Of a stretch of DNA of 64,000 nt, positions 59,139-64,000 are shown one piece after another (positions within the stretch are counted from its first letter, which is position 1; each line of letters begins with the position of its first letter). A model generated the notes under the pieces. That model saw nothing but the letters and a program-made list of their open reading frames with translations, did no database searches and had not been told where the DNA came from. The DNA is from RUG11462 sp045539315 (GTDB lineage: Bacteria > Bacillota > Clostridia > Oscillospirales > Acutalibacteraceae): assembly GCA_045539315.1 (NCBI GenBank), contig JAZQFC010000038.1, positions 1 through 64,000 of the forward strand, written 5' to 3'. The translations under genes and the position numbers were made by a program.

Positions 59139-60377
59139 ATGAGTGAATATTTAAGCGCAAAAGAAAAATATTTAAGTCTTGGTGTTGATACTGAAAAAGC
59201 ACTTGAAACTTTAAAAGATGTTTGTGTATCAATTCATTGTTGGCAAGGCGATGATGTTGTTGGCTTTGACCAAGATGGTCCACTTACTGGTGGTATTCAA
59301 ACAACAGGTAACTATCCTGGCAGAGCAAGAAATTATAAAGAATTGATGGCTGATTTTGATAAAGTTTTATCGCTTTTACCAGGCAAAAAGAAAATCAATT
59401 TACACGCTTGTTATGCGATTTTTGAAGAAGGTGAGTGGGTTGATAGAGACAAAATTGAACCAAAACATTTTGAAAAATGGGTTGAATTTGCAAAACAAAG
59501 GGGTTTAGGTATTGACTTCAACCCTACATTCTTTTCACACAAAATGGTTAAAGACAATTTAACTTTATCTTCGCCTGATGAAGATGTAAGAGCATTTTGG
59601 GTTGAACATGGTAAAAAGTGTATCAAAATTGCTGAATATTTTGCAAATGAATTGAATCAACCTTGTGTTATCAATTTCTGGATTCCAGATGGTTACAAAG
59701 ATATTCCTGCTGATAGATTATCTCCAAGAGCGAGATTTAAAAAATCGCTTGATGAAATTTTAGCTATTCCTTACGATAAGTCAAAGGTTTTTGTAACATT
59801 AGAATCAAAAGTTTTTGGTATTGGTATGGAATCATACACAGTTGGTTCTGCGGAATTTACTCTTTCTTATTCTGCAAAGAATAATATTGTTCCACTTATG
59901 GATAACGGGCATTATCATCCAACTGAATTAGTTTCAGATAAATTATCTTCGCTTTTATTGTTTAATGATAAGGTTGCATTACATATTACAAGACCTGTTC
60001 GTTGGGATAGCGACCACGTTGTTATTTTTGATGATGAAACAAAAGAAATTTGCAAAGAAATTGTTGCTCATAATGCACTCGACAGAGTGTTTATTGCAAC
60101 TGACTATTTTGATGCTTCAATAAATAGAATTTCTGCTTGGATAACAGGTGTTCGTTCTGTTCAAAAAGCGCTTTTATATGCACTTTTAACCCCAACAGAA
60201 TGTATGAAAAAGTTGCAAGATGAAAGCAATTTTACTGAAGTAATGTACTTGCAAGAAGAACTCAAAACAATGCCTTTCGGTGCTGTTTGGTCTGAGTTTT
60301 TAAACAGAGAAAATGTAGAAGAAAACTATTTAGAAGAAGTAAAAAAATATGAAAAGGAAGTTTTGGTGAATAGATAA
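59139..60377 (+). CDS. rhaA: L-rhamnose isomerase
   Basis: Converts L-rhamnose to L-rhamnulose; metal-dependent TIM barrel. 412 residues. Marks: SIHCWQGDDVVGFD with GGIQTTGNYPG near the start, INFWIPDGYKDIPADRLSPR, and MDNGHYHPTE plus SDHVVIFDDETKEI metal-site segments. Overlaps rhaD by one base. Confidence 0.97.
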   Translation: MSEYLSAKEKYLSLGVDTEKALETLKDVCVSIHCWQGDDVVGFDQDGPLTGGIQTTGNYPGRARNYKELMADFDKVLSLLPGKKKINLHACYAIFEEGEWVDRDKIEPKHFEKWVEFAKQRGLGIDFNPTFFSHKMVKDNLTLSSPDEDVRAFWVEHGKKCIKIAEYFANELNQPCVINFWIPDGYKDIPADRLSPRARFKKSLDEILAIPYDKSKVFVTLESKVFGIGMESYTVGSAEFTLSYSAKNNIVPLMDNGHYHPTELVSDKLSSLLLFNDKVALHITRPVRWDSDHVVIFDDETKEICKEIVAHNALDRVFIATDYFDASINRISAWITGVRSVQKALLYALLTPTECMKKLQDESNFTEVMYLQEELKTMPFGAVWSEFLNRENVEENYLEEVKKYEKEVLVNR

Positions 60378-61189
60378 TGAAAGATATTTTTAAAGCACCT
60401 TTTGTTGTAGAGATGATGAGAACAACCGCTAATATGTACCGTCTTGGTTGGGATGAGAGAAATGGCGGTAATATTAGTTATATGCTTGATGAATGTGAAG
60501 TTAAAGAGTATTTAGATACTGATAAAGTTATTCGTCAAATTCCGCTTGGATTTGACGCTAAAGAGCTTGTTGGTAAAATCTTTATAGTAACAGGAACAGG
60601 AAAGTATTTTAAAAACGTTGAAGTTGACCCTGAAGAGAATTTAGGAATTATTAAAATTGCAGAAGATGGTGTTAATGCAAATTTATTATGGGGTTATAAA
60701 TCAGGTGGCAAATTTACATCTGAATTACCAGCGCATTTAATGAGCCATATTGCAAGACTTTCTGTTGACCCTGAAAACAGAGTTGTTATTCACTCGCACC
60801 CAACAAACACTCTTGCTATGAACTATGTTCATGAGCTTGATGAAAAGAAGTTTACTCATACTTTATGGGAAATGTGTACCGAATGTATTGTAGTTTTCCC
60901 TGATGGTGTTGGAATTTTACCTTGGATGCTTTGTGGTACAAATTCAATTGGTGAAGCAACTGCCGAAAAGATGAAGGAATTTCGTCTTGTTATCTGGGGA
61001 ATGCACGGAATTTATGGTGCAGGTAAAGATTTAGATGAGACATTTGGTCTTATTGAAACTGTTGAAAAAGCAGCGCAAATCTATATGTTAACTGCTCATT
61101 TACCAAGAGTTAACACTATTAAAGATAGTGAAATGATTGAGTTAGCAGAATTTTTTGGCGTAGATTATAGAAAAGATTTTTTGAATTAA
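60377..61189 (+). CDS. rhaD: Rhamnulose-1-phosphate aldolase
   Basis: Class II aldolase splitting L-rhamnulose 1-phosphate into dihydroxyacetone phosphate and L-lactaldehyde. 270 residues. WDERNGGNISYMLDE, the zinc site HSHPTNTLAMNYVHE, and WGMHGIYGAGKDLDETF are diagnostic. Translation is coupled to rhaA (TAATGA). Confidence 0.96.
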   Translation: MKDIFKAPFVVEMMRTTANMYRLGWDERNGGNISYMLDECEVKEYLDTDKVIRQIPLGFDAKELVGKIFIVTGTGKYFKNVEVDPEENLGIIKIAEDGVNANLLWGYKSGGKFTSELPAHLMSHIARLSVDPENRVVIHSHPTNTLAMNYVHELDEKKFTHTLWEMCTECIVVFPDGVGILPWMLCGTNSIGEATAEKMKEFRLVIWGMHGIYGAGKDLDETFGLIETVEKAAQIYMLTAHLPRVNTIKDSEMIELAEFFGVDYRKDFLN

Positions 61190-61203
61190 TTAGGAGTAAT
61201 AAC

Positions 61204-62712
61204 ATGAACTTATTAGAGAATAAATATAACCATAATAGTTATTATTGTACATGGAGTTCGCAAGCTAATTTAAGTACTCGCCGCTCAAAAGATGGAACAG
61301 CTTTAAGTGCATTAATGCGTGATACTTTAAACGAGGAAAATGTTTTCGGTGAAGATGGTTTAGTTAATCAATTTCCAACTATTAGAGACAAACTTATTTT
61401 TGTTTTTGACGATGGTTGGGATGTGCCTTATGGTCTTGTTAACAATGACAAAGGTGATTTTGGCTCTTTAATTGTTAATGAAGATAGATTTCCTTCTTTC
61501 ACAGGCGAACCAAAAGAACGCTTGAAGAAGCTCGTAGATAAAGTTAAAAGTTATGGTTGGAAAGGTGTTGGACTTTGGATTTGCGCTAGTGCAAAGGGAG
61601 AAGCTTGGGAAAATATGCTTACTCATGAAGAACGCATACAATATTGGTCTGAGCGTTTAGAGTGGTGTAAATATGCAGGAGTTTCTTATTGGAAAGTAGA
61701 CTGGGGTTCTTTGTGTAACGACGTTGAATTTCGCCGAAATCTAAATAAATGGCGTGACGAGGTTTATCCTGAATTGGTTATTGAACACGCAGTTATTATG
61801 GCGCCACTTTCAGGTGTAAATGATAATGATCAAACAGGTAGATATATCGACTGGGGAGATATACCTGAAAGAACGATGCAACTTATGGAATTTTCGGATG
61901 TAATTCGTAGTTATGATGTCTCTGGTAAACTTTCAATCCCGACTACCATTGACCGTGTTCAATTTATTCTTAGCAAGGGTAAAGAGTTAAATAGTAAGTC
62001 ATATATTAACGCAGAAGATGAGGCATACGTTTGTTCAGCATTGTCTCTCGAGACAGGTGTAATGGCTAACTTGTTAAAAAATCCAGACGGAACTCCTATG
62101 AGACCGAAGTCAACGGAAAATATAAGAGCAGTAAATTGGTTGTCTTGTTTTGCACCGCCTGTTGCAGTTGGTGATGTTTCTTTCAAGTGCAGTGATGAAA
62201 TTTTATTCGATGTTTGTAATTTCGTTAACTTGAGAACATGGATTTCTAAATACGGAGACCGTGATATCAAACAAGGTGCTCCGGCAGTTATTGCATTAAA
62301 TGACGAATTACCGAATGTTGAATATCTTGATGATGAAAAACCATATGTTTTGTGTAATCGTCATTCAAATGGTGCGTATGCGATTGCTGTTATGCCAAGA
62401 TTTGTTCAAGAAGCAGAAATAACAAGATTTTTCACACCAAAAGTTAATTTGAATATTTCTCAAAAAGTTGATTTACCAATCGGTATTTTTGGTGAGGTTA
62501 ATGAAGTGAATATTGAGTTTGATAAATCGGTTAATGGTAAAACAATTTTTGCACAAGACCTTGCATCAGATGAAGCGGTGGATATTACACCTGAATGTGT
62601 TATTGATCAAAACATTGTTAGAATACCTGGAGAAATATTAAATAAAATTGGTACAAGTAAAAACTGCTTTGCAGATAAATCTAAACCGGGATTGGTAATA
62701 AAGTTGATATAA
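61204..62712 (+). CDS. Glycoside hydrolase-like protein of clan GH-D (GH27/GH36-related)
   Basis: A 502-residue cytoplasmic protein (no signal peptide) with TIM barrel marks of clan GH-D: FVFDDGW (residues 67-72), YWKVDWG with likely nucleophile Asp166, and IRSYDVSG with likely acid/base Asp238. A C-terminal beta-sandwich follows from about 390. It is the last gene of the rhamnose operon (15 bases after rhaD), so a rhamnose-containing oligosaccharide is a plausible substrate, but clan GH-D enzymes normally act on alpha-galactosides. I cannot place it in a named subfamily. AGGAG before ATG. Confidence 0.75.
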   Translation: MNLLENKYNHNSYYCTWSSQANLSTRRSKDGTALSALMRDTLNEENVFGEDGLVNQFPTIRDKLIFVFDDGWDVPYGLVNNDKGDFGSLIVNEDRFPSFTGEPKERLKKLVDKVKSYGWKGVGLWICASAKGEAWENMLTHEERIQYWSERLEWCKYAGVSYWKVDWGSLCNDVEFRRNLNKWRDEVYPELVIEHAVIMAPLSGVNDNDQTGRYIDWGDIPERTMQLMEFSDVIRSYDVSGKLSIPTTIDRVQFILSKGKELNSKSYINAEDEAYVCSALSLETGVMANLLKNPDGTPMRPKSTENIRAVNWLSCFAPPVAVGDVSFKCSDEILFDVCNFVNLRTWISKYGDRDIKQGAPAVIALNDELPNVEYLDDEKPYVLCNRHSNGAYAIAVMPRFVQEAEITRFFTPKVNLNISQKVDLPIGIFGEVNEVNIEFDKSVNGKTIFAQDLASDEAVDITPECVIDQNIVRIPGEILNKIGTSKNCFADKSKPGLVIKLI

Positions 62713-62715
62713 AAT

Positions 62716-62746
62716 TAAAAACTCCACTTTTAAAGTGGAGTTTTTT
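62716..62746 (+). terminator. Terminator of the rhamnose operon
   Basis: Stem AAAAACTCCACTTT / AAAGTGGAGTTTTT with T-run. Confidence 0.92.
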
Positions 62747-62756
62747 GACTTTTATG

Positions 62757-62785
62757 TTGACAAATTAGAAAATATATCATATAAT
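62757..62785 (+). promoter_or_regulatory. Promoter of the metal-efflux operon
   Basis: Consensus TTGACA (62757-62762) and TATAAT (62780-62785) with a 17-base spacer. Confidence 0.9.
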
Positions 62786-62798
62786 TAAACAAATGAAC

Positions 62799-62818
62799 AT
62801 TTGAACAACTGTTCAAAT
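62799..62818 (+). promoter_or_regulatory. ArsR/SmtB-type operator
   Basis: Perfect inverted repeat ATTTGAACA-AC-TGTTCAAAT, with an extra TGAACA half-site at 62794. It resembles CadC/SmtB/CzrA operators and lies at about +7 to +26. Confidence 0.8.
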
Positions 62819-62836
62819 GAATGCAAGGAGAAGAGT

Positions 62837-63181
62837 ATGAACGAAGAAAAATTAAATGTTTATAGCGAAAAGGAACTAAACAAAATTAAAGAAAAACAGC
62901 CGGCAGATGAGTATTTATACGATTTAGCAGAGCTGTTTAAAGTTTTTGGAGATTCAACAAGAATTAAAATTCTTTATGCGTTAATTGAAAGTGAGTTGTG
63001 TGTTGGTGATTTAGCAGGGCTTTTAAAAGCAAGTACGTCTGCAATTAGCCATCAACTTAAGATTTTAAAAGATTCTAAATTAGTGAGATTTAGAAGAGAA
63101 GGCAAAAATATTTTTTATACGCTTGATGATGACCATGTAAGAAACATACTTAATATGGGTATGGAACATATTGAAGAATAG
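62837..63181 (+). CDS. ArsR/SmtB family metal-responsive repressor (CadC/CzrA-like)
   Basis: A 114-residue winged-helix repressor. Helix-turn-helix GDLAGLLKASTSAISHQLKILKD, wing RREGKNIFYTLDDDHV, and the alpha5 metal-site segment DDHVRNILNMGMEHIEE typical of Zn/Cd sensors. The start at 62837 has AAGGAGA 8 bases upstream; an in-frame ATG at 62801 lies inside the operator. It should release the palindrome upstream when zinc, cadmium or lead rises. First gene of an operon with an HMA protein and a P-type ATPase. Confidence 0.92.
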   Translation: MNEEKLNVYSEKELNKIKEKQPADEYLYDLAELFKVFGDSTRIKILYALIESELCVGDLAGLLKASTSAISHQLKILKDSKLVRFRREGKNIFYTLDDDHVRNILNMGMEHIEE

Positions 63182-63192
63182 GAGAAAATAAA

Positions 63193-63411
63193 ATGATAAA
63201 AACATATGAAATTGAAGTAGATTGTCCAAATTGCGCTGCAAAAATGGAACAAGCAGTTCAAAACACTGATGGTGTAAAACAAGCGACTATTAGTTTTATA
63301 ACTTTAAAGTTAAAAGTTGAATTTGAAGACGGTGTAGATGAGAAAAAAGTTATGAAACAAGCACTTAAAAATTGTAGAAAAATTGAAAGTGATTGTGAGA
63401 TTTATTTTTAA
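63193..63411 (+). CDS. Heavy-metal-associated (HMA) domain protein
   Basis: A 72-residue ferredoxin-like HMA domain with metal-binding Cys-x-x-Cys (VDCPNCAAKMEQ), close to the N-terminal domains of Zn/Cd ATPases. As a free-standing gene it is probably the metallochaperone or detached metal-binding domain of the ATPase encoded 2 bases later, whose own N-terminus lacks one. Confidence 0.92.
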   Translation: MIKTYEIEVDCPNCAAKMEQAVQNTDGVKQATISFITLKLKVEFEDGVDEKKVMKQALKNCRKIESDCEIYF

Positions 63412-63413
63412 TT

Positions 63414-64000
63414 ATGAATAGAAAACAGAAAAAAGTTTTATTTAGAATAATTTTATCGGTTTGTTTATTTGTTTTTATATTTGTATTAAATAGCATTATT
63501 GAGTTTAATTCACTGACTAAACCCCTTTTATTTTTAATTCCTTATTTTATTATTGGTTATGATATTTTAATTAAAGCTTTTAAAGGAATTATTAATGCTC
63601 AAGTTTTTGATGAAAACTTTTTAATGGCAATTGCTAGTGTTGGTGCTATTTTGTTAAACGAAACTATAGAAGCAGTTGCAGTTATGTTGTTTTATCAAAT
63701 TGGAGAATTATTTCAAAGTATTGCAGTTGGCAAAAGCAGAAAAAACATCGCAAAACTTATGGACATTCGCCCTGATTATGCTAATGTTTTAATTGACGGA
63801 AAACCGCAAAAGGTTTCTCCAGAAACTATAGATATTGGTACAGAAATTATTGTAAACCCTGGTGAAAAAATTGCAATTGATGGTATTGTAATAAAAGGGG
63901 ACAGTAATTTAAATTTAAGCGCATTAACAGGGGAGAGCGTTCCAAAAAGAGTTTATCTTGGCGATGAAGTTTTAAGCGGAAGCGTAAATCTAACTGGCGT
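63414..64000 (+). CDS. Heavy-metal-translocating P1B-type ATPase, N-terminal part (cut by window end)
   Basis: The first 195 residues are visible and the frame is open to the edge. Two N-terminal hydrophobic segments, then EAVAVMLFYQIGELFQSIAVGKSRKNI and the actuator domain with LTGESVPK (the TGES motif). The typical N-terminal HMA domain is absent and supplied by the preceding gene. With an ArsR/CadC-like regulator it is probably a Zn/Cd/Pb exporter (ZntA/CadA group). The CPx metal motif and the DKTGT site are beyond the window. Confidence 0.93.
   Translation, partial: MNRKQKKVLFRIILSVCLFVFIFVLNSIIEFNSLTKPLLFLIPYFIIGYDILIKAFKGIINAQVFDENFLMAIASVGAILLNETIEAVAVMLFYQIGELFQSIAVGKSRKNIAKLMDIRPDYANVLIDGKPQKVSPETIDIGTEIIVNPGEKIAIDGIVIKGDSNLNLSALTGESVPKRVYLGDEVLSGSVNLTG

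Noticed and set aside
1..64000. CRISPR arrays, tRNA or rRNA genes, insertion sequences, prophage genes
   Set aside because: Looked for regularly spaced repeats, tRNA-like cloverleaf signals, transposase or integrase motifs; none seen.

Overview
The window is AT-rich, densely packed Firmicute DNA, most likely from an anaerobic, probably spore-forming member of the Clostridia (my inference: Ruminococcaceae/Oscillospirales-like). The pointers are sigma-A promoters of TTGACA-17-TATAAT type, AAGGAGG ribosome binding sites, frequent TTG/GTG starts, T-box and SAM-I leaders, the clostridial gene order dxs-tlyA-nadK-argR-recN, a formate-tetrahydrofolate ligase, cohesin-like and dockerin modules, BspA-type leucine-rich repeats, and several sporulation or germination proteins. 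Most of the window is core chromosome. I see no tRNA, rRNA, CRISPR array, prophage or insertion sequence.

Layout. 1-6425: end of a DUF4340-like gene, a pair of M16 peptidase-like proteins, lgt, folD, and an ACT/PFL (UPF0237/UPF0210) pair. 6438-8351: rpsB-tsf with its own promoter and a structured leader. 8356-12690: a secreted beta-helix protein, an alpha/beta hydrolase and an AEC transporter. 12683-14389: metK under a SAM-I riboswitch, followed by a tiny ferritin-like gene whose start lies in a hairpin. 14430-15112: an unknown small protein and a possible small RNA or 19-residue peptide gene. 15116-18843: pheS-pheT under a T-box. 18861-24527: probable operon proB-proA-proC-glycosyltransferase-cyclophilin-AEC transporter. 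24563-24707: a free-standing small RNA candidate. 24729-30349: dxs-tlyA-nadK-argR-recN. 30439-32640: an XRE regulator and tyrS under a T-box, with a palindromic interspersed repeat inserted in the leader. 32710-35377: a BspA-like surface protein.

35384-37949 looks like a sporulation island: a SpoIVFA-like M23 protein, a SpoIVFB-like M50 intramembrane protease, a convergent BofA-like inhibitor, and a divergent protein with 20 cysteines. Together the first three would form the sigma-K checkpoint. The first gene's ribosome binding site sits inside the terminator hairpin of the gene before it, and that hairpin's loop carries a sigma-E-like -10 box. A SleB-like cortex hydrolase lies at 51124-51780.

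38096-42213: an FAD oxidoreductase plus manA, then a NifU-like scaffold and its GGGtGRT partner. 42305-46537: a MarR-controlled heterodimeric ABC exporter with an operator palindrome. 46545-51088: a zinc-ribbon membrane protein, then a cohesin-like protein next to a dockerin protein. 51840-56709: thrS under a T-box, fhs, and an aldose-epimerase-like protein. 56767-62712: an L-rhamnose catabolic operon (aldo/keto reductase, rhaB, rhaA, rhaD) ending in an unassigned clan GH-D glycosidase-like protein. 62757-64000: a metal-efflux operon (ArsR/CadC regulator with a perfect operator, HMA metallochaperone, P1B-type ATPase cut by the window edge).
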